The notes beneath the pieces are model-generated. The model worked only from the letters and a program-made list of their open reading frames with translations, was not told where the DNA came from and did not search any database. Of a stretch of 64,000 bases of DNA, positions 8,121 to 16,672 are shown piece by piece (the stretch's first letter is position 1; the number at the start of each line of letters is the position of its first letter). A program made the translations under genes and the position numbers. This DNA comes from Streptomyces sp. NBC_00443 (lineage in GTDB: Bacteria > Actinomycetota > Actinomycetes > Streptomycetales > Streptomycetaceae): contig NZ_CP107917.1 in NCBI RefSeq assembly GCF_036014175.1, positions 4,898,001-4,962,000 of the forward strand. Direction: 5' to 3'.

Positions 8121-8963
8121 ATGACGGAGCGGCAGCAGCACAGGCAGAGGCGTGGGGCGGGCGTCGCGGCAGGGGTCCTGTGTGTCTGCCTCGCGGGCAG
8201 CGGGTGCGTGGCGGAGAGCGGGGCCGCTGTCGACGACTCACGGGACGGGGACGCCGTGAAGATCGTGCGGCGCGCGGCCGATGCGTTGGCCGGCGCCCGG
8301 ACCTCCAAGGCCCGTACGTCCATGGAGATGGCCACCGGTGGGACGCGGGTCACCATCCGGGGCGAAGGTGTGTATGACTTCCGTCGGCAGGTGGGGCGGC
8401 TGAAGGTGCTGCTGCCGCAGGATCCGGCCGGCGCACCCGCGCAGCGGCCGATCGTGGAGCTCCTCGCTCCCGGGGCGCTGTTCATGAAGAACCGCGGTGC
8501 CGGTGTGCCCGCCGACAAATGGGTGCGCGTCGAGACGCGGTCGCTGTCCGACGGGAACCTCGTCACCGGTGGGGCGACCGATCCATACGCGGCGGCGGAG
8601 GTGCTGCGCGGGGCTCGGACGGCGAAGTACGTGGGTGAGGAAGAGGTCGCGGGGACAGCGGTGCGGCACTACCGGGGGAAGGCTGACCTGCGGGTTGCCG
8701 CCCGGGAGGCCTCCGACGGGAACGCGGAGTCCCTGGCGGCGGCGGCGAAAGGGTTCGCCACGGACGAGGTACCGTTCGACGTCTATCTCGATGACGAGGG
8801 GCGCATCCGCAAGGTGCGGCACCGGTTCAGCTTCGTCAACGGGCAGCAGCAGAGCGCTGTCGCCGTGGCCTCGACGACCGTGCTGTACGACTTCGGGGCC
8901 CCCGTCGACGTACGGCTGCCGGACGGTGACGACATCTACGCGGGCAAGATCGCCGAGGAGTGA
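8121..8963 (+). CDS. Putative lipoprotein (LppX/LprAFG-like)
   Basis: From ATG 8121 the product is 280 residues. It has a basic start, a hydrophobic stretch and lipobox LAGSGC (Cys at about 29), so it should be lipid-anchored outside the cell. The mature part follows the LppX/LprG-like pattern: a conserved A-D-A-L-x-x-x-R-T-S-K early on, central P-F-D-V-Y-L-D-D-E-G-R-I-R-K-V, and a C-terminal Y-D-F-G-x-P-V-D-V-x-L-P. Such proteins shield lipids or sense cell-wall state. A GTG 33 bp upstream is also in frame. Confidence 0.8.
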   Translation: MTERQQHRQRRGAGVAAGVLCVCLAGSGCVAESGAAVDDSRDGDAVKIVRRAADALAGARTSKARTSMEMATGGTRVTIRGEGVYDFRRQVGRLKVLLPQDPAGAPAQRPIVELLAPGALFMKNRGAGVPADKWVRVETRSLSDGNLVTGGATDPYAAAEVLRGARTAKYVGEEEVAGTAVRHYRGKADLRVAAREASDGNAESLAAAAKGFATDEVPFDVYLDDEGRIRKVRHRFSFVNGQQQSAVAVASTTVLYDFGAPVDVRLPDGDDIYAGKIAEE

Positions 8964-9079
8964 GGGCCGCCGCGCGGGTAGGTGACGGGCGTCAAGAACT
9001 AGCCCGTCCGTGCCATGCGCGGTGTGTAGGCCGCTCCCTACTCTAGGAAGTCGGTAACGGCAGAGAAGAGGTGATGCAC

Positions 9080-9250
9080 GTGGCTCCGGTCGGCGGTACG
9101 GCAGTTCAGGACTACGTGGCCCTCGCCGAGATCGAGCTGTGCGGAGAGCTGATCATCGCGGCCTCGGCCGCTCGTGAGGACCGGCTCAGCCTGGAGGACA
9201 TCGACGAGGTGCTGCGAGTCGCGGAGGAACGCGACATCGGCGGCGGGTGA
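9080..9250 (+). CDS. Small protein of unknown function (about 56 residues)
   Basis: GTG 9080 (or in-frame ATG 9074) begins a short reading frame with AGAGG eight nt upstream of the GTG. The product contains V-Q-D-Y-V-A-L-A-E-I-E-L-C-G-E-L-I-I-A-A-S and an acidic helix L-E-D-I-D-E-V-L-R-V-A. The strong ribosome site and amphipathic helical composition support a real gene. I recall related short Streptomyces proteins at this locus, but no function. Confidence 0.6.
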   Translation: MAPVGGTAVQDYVALAEIELCGELIIAASAAREDRLSLEDIDEVLRVAEERDIGGG

Positions 9251-9285
9251 GGCGTCGGTCGGTCAGGCGGTGAGTGAGGCGTCCC

Positions 9286-9651
9286 TCACGTCCGTAGCAG
9301 TCGGCCGATCGCCTTCGTGGCCTCCTCCACCTTGGCGTCGATCTCCGTACCGCCCTTGAGGGCCGCGTCGGCGACGCAGTGGCGCAGGTGTTCCTCCAGG
9401 AGCTGGAGGGCGAAGGACTGCAGGGCCTTGGTCGAGGCGGACACCTGCGTGAGTATGTCGATGCAGTAGACGTCCTCGTCGACCATGCGCTGCAGGCCAC
9501 GGATCTGGCCCTCGATACGGCGCAGGCGCTTGAGGTGCTCGTCCTTCTGCTTGTGGTAGCCGTGGATGCCCCGGTCGTGGTCCGTCACGACCTCGTTGGT
9601 GGCCTCATCAGCGGCGGAGGGTGCACCCGCGCCGGCCTCGGTGGTCGTCAT
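9286..9651 (-). CDS. csoR: CsoR family copper-sensing repressor
   Basis: A 121-residue all-helical repressor. After a ~35-residue acidic extension, the core contains the family ligand set: Cys in DEDVYCIDILTQ, and His and Cys in EEHLRHCV. This Cys-His-Cys arrangement binds Cu(I). Without copper the tetramer sits on DNA and represses copper efflux genes. The S. lividans CsoR is known from this genomic neighbourhood (recall). The promoter region carries an ATACCC/GGGTAT palindrome of the type CsoR binds, which implies autoregulation. No copper pump gene lies beside it. Confidence 0.92.
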   Translation of the reverse strand: MTTTEAGAGAPSAADEATNEVVTDHDRGIHGYHKQKDEHLKRLRRIEGQIRGLQRMVDEDVYCIDILTQVSASTKALQSFALQLLEEHLRHCVADAALKGGTEIDAKVEEATKAIGRLLRT

Positions 9652-9691
9652 CGCGTCCTCCAGACGTAAACCGCGTCATAAACCGTGCCAC

Positions 9692-9708
9692 ATACCCCTA
9701 CTGGGTAT
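9692..9708. promoter_or_regulatory. CsoR-type operator
   Basis: ATACCC (9692-9697) and GGGTAT (9703-9708) flank CTACT, a perfect 6-bp-arm palindrome matching the G-tract operator form bound by CsoR repressors. It lies 41 bp upstream of the csoR start. A second half-site GGGTATAGGG lies about 20 bp further away (near 9728-9737). Confidence 0.7.
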
Positions 9709-9901
9709 ATCGTATCGAACTTTGCTGGGTATAGGGCCCTGTGGCCGACGCCGTGATTCGGCCGCTGGACTGGACCACTGGGCAGCCCCCGTGCCGACCA
9801 CTGTGCCTGATGGGCGACACTGGAGGACGGCCCATTAGCCGTGGCCGGATGATGCGCCTAGCATCAGCCTGACCGAAACCGATGCTTCTTGAGGACCCCA
9901 C

Positions 9902-10522
9902 GTGCGATTTCGTCTGACCCCCCGGGAGACGAGCTTCTACGACATGTTTGCCGCCTCCGCGGACAACATCGTCACGGGCTCGAAACTCCTGATGGAACTG
10001 CTCGGGGCGGACACCGCCGGCCGGGCCGAGATCGCAGAGCGTATGAGGGCCGCGGAACACGCAGGTGACGACGCCACACACGCGATCTTCCACCAGTTGA
10101 ACTCCTCGTTCATCACGCCGTTCGACCGCGAGGACATCTACAAGCTCGCGTCGTGCCTCGACGACATCATGGACTTCATGGAGGAGGCCGTCGACCTGGT
10201 CGTCCTCTATAACGTCGAGGAACTGCCCAAGGGTGTCGAGCAGCAGATCGAGGTGCTGGCGCGGGCCGCGGAGCTCACGGCCGAGGCCATGCCGAGCCTG
10301 CGCACCATGGACAACCTCACGGAGTACTGGATCGAGGTCAACCGCCTCGAGAACCAGGCCGACCAGATACACCGCAAGCTCCTCGCCCACCTCTTCAACG
10401 GCAAGTACGACGCGATCGAGGTCCTCAAGCTCAAGCAGATCGTGGATGTCCTGGAGGAAGCGGCGGACGCCTTCGAGCACGTGGCGAACACGGTGGAGAC
10501 CATCGCCGTCAAGGAGTCCTGA
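9902..10522 (+). CDS. DUF47 (PhoU-like) phosphate transport accessory protein
   Basis: A 206-residue helical protein of the DUF47/PhoU-like family, with the metal-binding E-x-x-x-D type helices (ISARMRAAEHAGDDATH-like region and SSFITPFDREDI at ~70). It starts with GTG 9902 and is followed after 9 bp by a Pit transporter. DUF47 proteins are regulators or accessory subunits of Pit transporters, so the pair is almost certainly one operon. Confidence 0.9.
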   Translation: MRFRLTPRETSFYDMFAASADNIVTGSKLLMELLGADTAGRAEIAERMRAAEHAGDDATHAIFHQLNSSFITPFDREDIYKLASCLDDIMDFMEEAVDLVVLYNVEELPKGVEQQIEVLARAAELTAEAMPSLRTMDNLTEYWIEVNRLENQADQIHRKLLAHLFNGKYDAIEVLKLKQIVDVLEEAADAFEHVANTVETIAVKES

Positions 10523-10531
10523 GACCCTCCC

Positions 10532-11530
10532 ATGGACACCTTTGCTCTGGTCGTGACCATCGCGGTCGCGCTCTTCTTCACGTACACCAACGGCTTCCAC
10601 GACTCGGCGAACGCCATCGCCACGTCCGTGTCGACGCGGGCCCTGACGCCTCGGGCCGCGCTGGCGATGGCCGCGGTGATGAATCTCGGCGGTGCCTTTC
10701 TGGGGTCCGGCGTCGCCAAGACCGTCAGTGAGGGGCTGATCGAGACGCCGGAAGGCTCGAAGGGGATGGGGATCCTCTTCGCGGCGTTGGTGGGCGCGAT
10801 CACCTGGAACCTGATCACCTGGTACTACGGTCTGCCGTCCTCCTCCTCGCATGCGCTGTTCGGCGGCATGGTCGGGGCGGCGCTGGCCGGGGGTACGACG
10901 GTGTACTGGAGCGGGGTGCTGGAGAAGGTCGTCATTCCGATGTTCGTGTCGCCCATTGTCGGGCTGTGCGTGGGCTATCTCGTGATGACGGCGATCATGT
11001 GGATCTTCCGGCGGGCGAACCCGCACAAGGCCAAGCGGGGGTTCCGTATAGCGCAGACCGTTTCTGCCGCGGGGATGGCGCTCGGGCATGGTCTGCAGGA
11101 TGCGCAGAAGACAATGGGCATTGTGGTGATGGCGCTGGTCATCGCCGATGTCGAGGACTACGGCGATCCGATTCCGGTCTGGGTGAAGATCGCTTGTGCG
11201 GTGATGCTGTCGCTCGGGACGTATGCGGGTGGCTGGCGGATCATGCGGACCCTCGGGCGCAAGATCATTGAGCTTGATCCGCCGCAGGGGTTTGCTGCGG
11301 AGACGACGGGGGCGTCGATCATGTTCACCACGGCGTTCTTGTTCAAGGCGCCGATTTCCACGACGCATGTCATCACCTCGGCGATCATGGGTGTCGGGGC
11401 GACGAAGCGGGTGAATGCCGTGCGGTGGGGTGTGGCCAAGAACATCGTTCTCGGGTGGTTCATCACGATGCCTGCGGCTGCGTTGGTTGCGGCGGGCGCG
11501 TTCGGGGTCGTGAACCTGGCGTTCCTGTAG
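10532..11530 (+). CDS. pitH: Low-affinity inorganic phosphate transporter (Pit family)
   Basis: A 332-residue integral membrane protein with about 8-10 helices. It has the Pit signature NGFHDSANAIATSV near residue 16 and its inverted C-terminal counterpart around the glycine-rich segments. It would import phosphate (or metal-phosphate) using the proton gradient. It is encoded 9 bp after the DUF47 gene and opposite the high-affinity pst operon. S. coelicolor has a pitH in this context (recall). Codon usage is richer in T-ending codons toward the C-terminus than in neighbours, with no other sign of transfer. Confidence 0.9.
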   Translation: MDTFALVVTIAVALFFTYTNGFHDSANAIATSVSTRALTPRAALAMAAVMNLGGAFLGSGVAKTVSEGLIETPEGSKGMGILFAALVGAITWNLITWYYGLPSSSSHALFGGMVGAALAGGTTVYWSGVLEKVVIPMFVSPIVGLCVGYLVMTAIMWIFRRANPHKAKRGFRIAQTVSAAGMALGHGLQDAQKTMGIVVMALVIADVEDYGDPIPVWVKIACAVMLSLGTYAGGWRIMRTLGRKIIELDPPQGFAAETTGASIMFTTAFLFKAPISTTHVITSAIMGVGATKRVNAVRWGVAKNIVLGWFITMPAAALVAAGAFGVVNLAFL

Positions 11531-11544
11531 GGGCCGGGTTTCTT

Positions 11545-11659
11545 TCGCCCCCGCCTACCCTTCCCGTACCGGGGGGCTGCCGCCCCCAGACCCCCGCTTC
11601 GGCCTGAACGGCCTCGTCCTCAAACTCCCCCAGAGGGGGCACCCCCAGACGGGCTGGAA
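11545..11659. repeat. Dispersed intergenic GC-rich repeat, copy 2
   Basis: This contains the same modules as 7681-7777: GGGGGCTGCCGCCCCC hairpin, then CCCCCGCTTCGGCCTGAACG, GGCCTCGTCCTCAAAC and GACGGGCTGGAAT. A CCCCCAGAGGGGGCACCCCC insertion interrupts the last part. It follows the pitH stop and may act in termination. Confidence 0.7.
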
Positions 11660-11722
11660 TGCGGAACCGGCGTCGAGAAGCGCCGTCGGCACACAGATGC
11701 GCAGCCCTCACCGCACAGACAG

Positions 11723-11755
11723 GGGCCCGCCCCCCGGGAGCCAGGGGGCGGGCCC
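11723..11755. terminator. Strong bidirectional terminator between pitH and pstB
   Basis: The arms GGGCCCGCCCCC (11723-11734) and GGGGGCGGGCCC (11744-11755) are 12-bp perfect complements with a 9-nt loop, followed by TTTAT. The genes on both sides converge here, so it can serve both transcripts. Confidence 0.85.
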
Positions 11756-11803
11756 TTTATCTGCCTCGCGGTGGCACCGCCATGCAGCACCGCGAGGGGT
11801 CTG

Positions 11804-12580
11804 TCAGCCGAAGCGGCCGGAGATGTAGTCCTCCGTGGCCTGGACCGACGGGTTGGAGAAGATGCGCTCCGTGTCGTCGATCTCGATCAGCTTGCCGGGC
11901 TGGCCCACGGCGGAGAGGTTGAAGAAGGCCGTGCGGTCCGAGACACGCGCCGCCTGCTGCATGTTGTGCGTCACGATGACGATCGTGAAGCGCTCCTTCA
12001 GCTCACCGATCAGGTCCTCGATGGCGAGGGTGGAGATCGGGTCCAGGGCGGAGCAGGGCTCGTCCATGAGGAGGACCTTGGGCTCGACCGCGATCGCACG
12101 CGCGATGCACAGCCGCTGCTGCTGACCACCGGAGAGGCCGGAACCCGGCTTGTTCAGGCGGTCCTTCACCTCGTTCCAGAGGTTCGCGCCCTTGAGGGAC
12201 TTCTCGACGACTTCCTGCAGCTCGCTCTTCTTGTAGTTGCCGTTCAGCCGCAGGCCCGCCGCCACGTTGTCGAAGATCGACATCGTGGGGAACGGGTTCG
12301 GGCGCTGGAACACCATGCCGACCTCACGGCGCACCGACACCGGGTCGATGCCGGCGCCGTACAGGTCTTCGTCGTCCAGGAGGACCTTGCCCTCCACGCG
12401 GCCGCCCGACGTCACCTCGTGCATGCGGTTCAGCGTGCGCAGGAACGTCGACTTGCCGCAGCCGGACGGGCCGATGAAGGCCGTCACCGAGCGGGGCTCG
12501 ACCGTCATCGAGATGTCTTCGATTGCCTTGTGGGAGCCGTAGTAGGCGGTGAGCCCACTTACGTCGATTCGCTTGGCCAT
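11804..12580 (-). CDS. pstB: Phosphate ABC transporter ATP-binding protein PstB
   Basis: A 258-residue ABC ATPase with Walker A GPSGCGKST (~37-45), signature LSGGQQQRLCIARA and Walker B VLLMDEPCSALDP. The length and the IDVSGLTAYYGSHKAIEDI opening match PstB. It energises high-affinity phosphate import with PstSCA, encoded upstream in the same direction, and is the last gene of the operon before the shared terminator. Confidence 0.96.
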   Translation of the reverse strand: MAKRIDVSGLTAYYGSHKAIEDISMTVEPRSVTAFIGPSGCGKSTFLRTLNRMHEVTSGGRVEGKVLLDDEDLYGAGIDPVSVRREVGMVFQRPNPFPTMSIFDNVAAGLRLNGNYKKSELQEVVEKSLKGANLWNEVKDRLNKPGSGLSGGQQQRLCIARAIAVEPKVLLMDEPCSALDPISTLAIEDLIGELKERFTIVIVTHNMQQAARVSDRTAFFNLSAVGQPGKLIEIDDTERIFSNPSVQATEDYISGRFG

Positions 12581-12622
12581 GTCTACTTCACTTCCAGATT
12601 CGGATCAGTCGCCGTGGCCGCG

Positions 12623-13678
12623 TCAGCGACCGGTCTTCGGGGCCTTCCAGCGGGCGATGCCGCGGGCCACCATGTTGAGGATCATCACGAAGGCGATCAG
12701 CGTGAGCGATGCCGCCCAGGCGCGGTCGTACGCCGCCGGCGACCCGGCACTGTTCGCGTACTGCTGGTAGATGTACAGCGGCAGCGACGCCTGCGCGCCC
12801 TCGAACGGGTTCGCGTTGATGAAGCTGTTGCCGAACACCAGCAGCAGCACCGGCGCGGTCTCACCGGTGATACGGGCCACCGCCAGCATGATGCCGGTCG
12901 TGATGCCGCCGATGGAGGTCGGTACGACCACCTTCAGGATGGTGCGCCACTTGGGCACGCCCAGCGCCAGGGAGGCTTCGCGCAACTCGTTCGGGACGAG
13001 CTTGAGCATTTCCTCCGTGGAGCGGACGACCACCGGCATCATCAGGATCGCGAGCGCCAGCGAGCCGGCGAAGCCGAAGGGCTGCATGTCCAGCATCAGC
13101 ATGAGGCTGAGGATGAACAGACCCGCGACGATCGACGGGATACCGGTCATGACGTCGACGAAGAAGGTGATGGCCCGGGCGAGGTTGCCCCGTCCGTACT
13201 CCACCAGGTAGATCGCGGTGAGCACACCGACCGGCGCGGCGATCAGAGTGGCGAGGCCGACCTGCTCCAGCGTGCCGAGGATGGCGTGGTAGATACCGCC
13301 GCCCGGCTCGGAGTCGGCGACGACGCCCATGGAGTGGGTCAGGAAGTAGACGTCGAGGACCTTCACACCGCGCTGCACGGTCGCCCAGATCAGGGAGGCC
13401 AGCGGGATGACGGCGAGGATGAAGGCCACCCAGACCAGCGTCGTGGCCATGCGGTCCTTGGCCTGGCGACGGCCCTCGACGCGAGTGGCGATGACGAACG
13501 TGCCGAGGACGAAGAGGAGACCGGCGATCAGCCCCCACTGGATCCGGCTGTCGAGACCGGCGCCCAGGCCGATACCGACGGCGACGGCGACGGAGCCGGC
13601 CGCGATGGCGTACGGGGACCACTTGGGCAGCCGGGCCCCGCGCAGGGTGCTGGGCTTGTCGGCGATGGCGTGGCTCAT
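12623..13678 (-). CDS. pstA: Phosphate ABC transporter permease PstA
   Basis: A 351-residue inner-membrane permease with about six to eight helices and the EAA-type loop (ELREASLALGVPKWRTILKVV). Its start overlaps the pstC stop by 4 bp, indicating translational coupling. It is slightly longer than typical PstA because of two extra N-terminal helices (~25-70) before the binding-protein-dependent transport domain. With PstC it forms the phosphate channel. Confidence 0.95.
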   Translation of the reverse strand: MSHAIADKPSTLRGARLPKWSPYAIAAGSVAVAVGIGLGAGLDSRIQWGLIAGLLFVLGTFVIATRVEGRRQAKDRMATTLVWVAFILAVIPLASLIWATVQRGVKVLDVYFLTHSMGVVADSEPGGGIYHAILGTLEQVGLATLIAAPVGVLTAIYLVEYGRGNLARAITFFVDVMTGIPSIVAGLFILSLMLMLDMQPFGFAGSLALAILMMPVVVRSTEEMLKLVPNELREASLALGVPKWRTILKVVVPTSIGGITTGIMLAVARITGETAPVLLLVFGNSFINANPFEGAQASLPLYIYQQYANSAGSPAAYDRAWAASLTLIAFVMILNMVARGIARWKAPKTGR

Positions 13679-14682
13679 GCGTTGGCCCCCGAGTACTCCT
13701 TGCGGCGGGCGATGATCGCGCGGGCCGCGCCGTTGACCAGCAGAGTGATGACGAACAGGACCAGACCGGAGGCGATCAGCGCGTCACGGCCGAAGGGGGA
13801 CGCCTCACCGAACTTGCTGGCGATGTTCTGGGCGAAGGTTCCGCCGCCCGGGTTGAGCAGGCTGGCGTGGATGTCGAAGTCGGGGGAGAGCACGGTGGCC
13901 ACGGCCATCGTCTCGCCGAGGGCGCGGCCGAGGCCGAGCATCGAGGCGGAGATGACGCCGGAGCGGCCGAAGGGGAGGACCGACATGCGGATGACCTCCC
14001 AGCGGGTGGCACCGAGCGCCAGGGCCGCTTCCTCGTGTATCTGCGGGACCTGGCGGAAGACCTCACGGCTCACGTTGGTGATGATCGGCAGGATCATGAT
14101 CGCGAGCAGGATGCCGACGGTGAGCATCGAGCGGGCGGCTCCGCCGTCCCAGGAGAAGATGCCGGTCCAGCCGAAGTAGCTGTCCAGCCAGCCGAAGAGG
14201 CCGCCCATGTGCGGTACGAGGATCAGGGCGCCCCACAGGCCGTAGACGATGGACGGCACGGCGGCGAGCAGGTCGATCACGTACGCGATGGGGCCGCTGA
14301 ACTTGCGCGGGGCGTAGTGCGTGATGAACAGCGCGATGGCGACCGCGATCGGAACCGCGATGATCATGGCGATGATCGAGGAGACGATGGTGCCGTAGAC
14401 GAGGACCGCGATGCCGAACTTCGGCGGGACCACGCCGGTGTTCCACTCGAAGGCGGTGAGGAAGTTGGCCTCGTCCTTGCTGATCGCGAGGGTCGCGCGG
14501 TAGGTGAGGAAGACCGCGATGGCGGCCATGATCACCAGTAGGAAGATGCCCGACCCACGGGAGAGACCGAGGAAGATCCGGTCACCGGGGCGGGTGGCAC
14601 CGCGGGCCGCGCGCTTCTGCTGGGCGTCCGAGGGCCGTGGAGTGGGGGGAGGCGCTTGAGTGTGCTGTGTCGATATGTCCAT
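13675..14682 (-). CDS. pstC: Phosphate ABC transporter permease PstC
   Basis: From ATG 14682 the product is 335 residues: a polar Pro-rich N-terminus, a first helix at about 33-55, and a permease domain with the EAA loop (HEEAALALGATRWEVIRMSVLP). In-frame codons extend 28 residues upstream, but MDISTQ is the more likely start because the upstream residues are Arg/Pro-rich and lack family similarity. It lies between pstS and pstA. Confidence 0.94.
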   Translation of the reverse strand: MDISTQHTQAPPPTPRPSDAQQKRAARGATRPGDRIFLGLSRGSGIFLLVIMAAIAVFLTYRATLAISKDEANFLTAFEWNTGVVPPKFGIAVLVYGTIVSSIIAMIIAVPIAVAIALFITHYAPRKFSGPIAYVIDLLAAVPSIVYGLWGALILVPHMGGLFGWLDSYFGWTGIFSWDGGAARSMLTVGILLAIMILPIITNVSREVFRQVPQIHEEAALALGATRWEVIRMSVLPFGRSGVISASMLGLGRALGETMAVATVLSPDFDIHASLLNPGGGTFAQNIASKFGEASPFGRDALIASGLVLFVITLLVNGAARAIIARRKEYSGANA

Positions 14683-14821
14683 CGGGTTCTCCGGTCTGCG
14701 GAGCCACGCGGGTCTGCGCGGCTCGGTGGAGCCGTAGGCGATGTACGACTCCGGGCGGCGGTGCACCGGACGGTGCGGTCCGGTCCGGGTCCTTACAGGC
14801 CCGGACCGGACCGCACTCAGG

Positions 14822-15949
14822 TCAGCTCAGGCCATCGATGGTGGTACGAACCTCGGAGATGATCTCCTCGGGCATCGGGGCGTAGTCGTTCTCCTCGAGG
14901 ATCTTCTGGCCGTCCTCGGAGGCGATGTAGCGCAGGAACGCCTTGGTGCCGGGCAGGGTGTCGGTCTTGTTGCCCTTGTCGCAGACGATCTCGTACGTCA
15001 CCAGGGTGATCGGGTAGGCGCCGGCGGCCTTGGTGGCGTAGTCCAGCTCCAGGGCCATGTCCTTGCCGGTGCCGACGCGCTTGGCGGCGGCGATCATCTT
15101 GGAGGCGTTGGCCGTGGTGGCCTCGACCGGGGCGTCGGCGCCCGTGTCGATCTTGACCGCGTTGATGCCGTCCTTGGCGTACGACAGCTCCATGTAGCTG
15201 ATGGCGCCGGAGGTCTGCTTGACCTGCTGGGCGACACCGGAGGAGCCGGCGGCGGACTGGCCGCCCTTGGCCTGCCAGGCCTTACCGCCCTCGTAGGGCC
15301 AGTCGGACTTGGCGGTGGCGATCAGGTACTTGGTGAAGTTGTCCGTGGTGCCGGACTCGTCCGAGCGGTGGAACGCCTGGATCTTCAGGTCGGGCAGCTT
15401 CGCGTCGGGGTTCAGCTTCGCGATCGCCGGGTCGTTCCAGTTCTTGATGCCGTCGTTGAAGATCTTGGCGAGGGTCGGCGCGTCCAGGACCAGGTTCTCG
15501 ACACCCGGGACGTTGTAACCGACCGCGATCGGGCCGCCGACCATCGGCAGGTCGATGCCCTGGCCGCCGGAGCAGATCTTCTTGGAGGCGGTGATCTCCT
15601 CCTCGTCCAGCGCGGAGTCGGAGCCGGCGAAGGCGACCTGGCCCTGCGTGAACGCGGTGACGCCGGCGCCGGAGCCGCCGCCCTTGTAGTTGATCTGGAC
15701 GCCCTTGCAGGCGGCGGTGAACTGCTTGACCCAGGCGTCGATCGCGTTCTTCTGCGCGGAGGAGCCGTCGGCGAGGAGCTGGCCCTGGGCGTCGTCGCAC
15801 TTGATGTTGCTGGCGTCGGCGCTGGCGCTCGAATCGCCGCCGCCGTTGGTGCCGGTGTCGTCGGAGCCGCACGCCGTGAGGGCCAGGGCGCCGGAGACGG
15901 CGAGAGCGCCGAGAGCGAGAGCTCGCCGGTTCTTGCGCTGAAGCTTCAC
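14822..15949 (-). CDS. pstS: Phosphate-binding lipoprotein PstS
   Basis: A 375-residue substrate-binding lipoprotein starting at GTG 15949, which is preceded by GGAAGGAA about 9 nt upstream. It has a signal with lipobox LTAC (Cys ~25), then a Ser/Gly/Asp linker and the PstS core: DGSSAQ, the phosphate-contact segments GSGAGVTAF and GSDSALDEEE, and RSDESGTTDNF. It captures phosphate outside the membrane for PstCAB. Its promoter region has tandem PHO boxes, so induction by PhoP under phosphate starvation is expected. Confidence 0.96.
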   Translation of the reverse strand: MKLQRKNRRALALGALAVSGALALTACGSDDTGTNGGGDSSASADASNIKCDDAQGQLLADGSSAQKNAIDAWVKQFTAACKGVQINYKGGGSGAGVTAFTQGQVAFAGSDSALDEEEITASKKICSGGQGIDLPMVGGPIAVGYNVPGVENLVLDAPTLAKIFNDGIKNWNDPAIAKLNPDAKLPDLKIQAFHRSDESGTTDNFTKYLIATAKSDWPYEGGKAWQAKGGQSAAGSSGVAQQVKQTSGAISYMELSYAKDGINAVKIDTGADAPVEATTANASKMIAAAKRVGTGKDMALELDYATKAAGAYPITLVTYEIVCDKGNKTDTLPGTKAFLRYIASEDGQKILEENDYAPMPEEIISEVRTTIDGLS

Positions 15950-16056
15950 TTGAAAGAGTTCCTTCCAGGAGCCGCCGGCCTGAATTCGGCGGCGTGCGAA
16001 GAATGGGTGATGCGGTCCGTCCCCCGGGGCGCGGTCCGTCATCGTGCAAGGCCGAA

Positions 16057-16109
16057 ATTAAGCAGAAGAGGTGAAGGCGCCAAAGGGCGTAAATGAACGG
16101 GGGGTGAAC
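16057..16109 (-). promoter_or_regulatory. PHO boxes (PhoP-binding direct repeats) upstream of pstS
   Basis: Read on the minus strand, 16109-16088 holds two adjacent 11-bp direct repeat units, GTTCACCCCCC and GTTCATTTACG, matching the Streptomyces PhoP unit (consensus G(G/T)TCAYYYR(G/C)G). In the same register a weak unit (CCCTTTGGCGC) and then CTTCACCTCTT follow toward pstS. A TTAATT lies just beyond and may be the -10. The pstS start is about 140 bp downstream of the core. Confidence 0.85.
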
Positions 16110-16194
16110 CCCTGGGGACGGTGCGGTGAGGTCACGGAACGCTTACGTTGAGGACACGGGTGCATTCCGAGGCTTTGTGGGGGGTTGTTGCGGA

Positions 16195-16617
16195 CTATGC
16201 CAGGCGCAGCGACTCCAGCAGGGCGTCCACGAGGGAGCGGTCTCTAGGCTGGGTCAGGCGGCTGCGGGCAGCCGTGGGCGAGAGCCACAGCATGCGGTCC
16301 ACCTCGTCGTTCGGGGCGAACGTGCCGGGGCCCGCCTCGGCCGCCCAGTAGCGGACCTGCTTGGGACGGTCGTTCGCCATGTACCGCATGGTGGGCAGTT
16401 CGGTGCCCGGCTGAGCGGAGTGACCGGTCTCCTCCGCGACCTCGCGCAGCGCACCGGCGAGGGGGGCCTCGCCACGCTTCAGTTTTCCCTTGGGGTGGGA
16501 CCAGTCGTCGTACTTCGGCCGGTGGATGAGGCATATCTCCACCTCACCGTCTACCGGCGAACGGCGCCACAGGACGCAGCCGGCCGCATGGACGGTGAGG
16601 TCCTTCGCGTGCGTCAC
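16195..16617 (-). CDS. Nudix (MutT-like) hydrolase
   Basis: A 140-residue Nudix protein with a clear Nudix box GKLKRGEAPLAGALREVAEE followed by TGH (GX5EX7REVAEETG) at about 44-66. It is similar to the N-terminal half of mycobacterial MutT1 but lacks the C-terminal histidine-phosphatase domain. Likely substrates are (d)NTP derivatives, dinucleoside polyphosphates or other phosphoanhydrides. Its place beside CHAD and ppk genes suggests phosphate or polyphosphate metabolism. It is the last gene of the ppk-CHAD-nudix unit, 55 bp after the CHAD stop. Confidence 0.92.
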   Translation of the reverse strand: MTHAKDLTVHAAGCVLWRRSPVDGEVEICLIHRPKYDDWSHPKGKLKRGEAPLAGALREVAEETGHSAQPGTELPTMRYMANDRPKQVRYWAAEAGPGTFAPNDEVDRMLWLSPTAARSRLTQPRDRSLVDALLESLRLA

Positions 16618-16672
16618 GGGATGAAGCCTCCTTCAGGGGTTCCTGATTCAGGAGTTCCCGTCTCGGGGATGC

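Noticed and set aside
11771..14179. An 802-codon open frame on the plus strand across the pst genes
   Set aside because: It is antisense to pstB, pstA and pstC, whose motifs are unambiguous. Long antisense frames are common in high-GC DNA.
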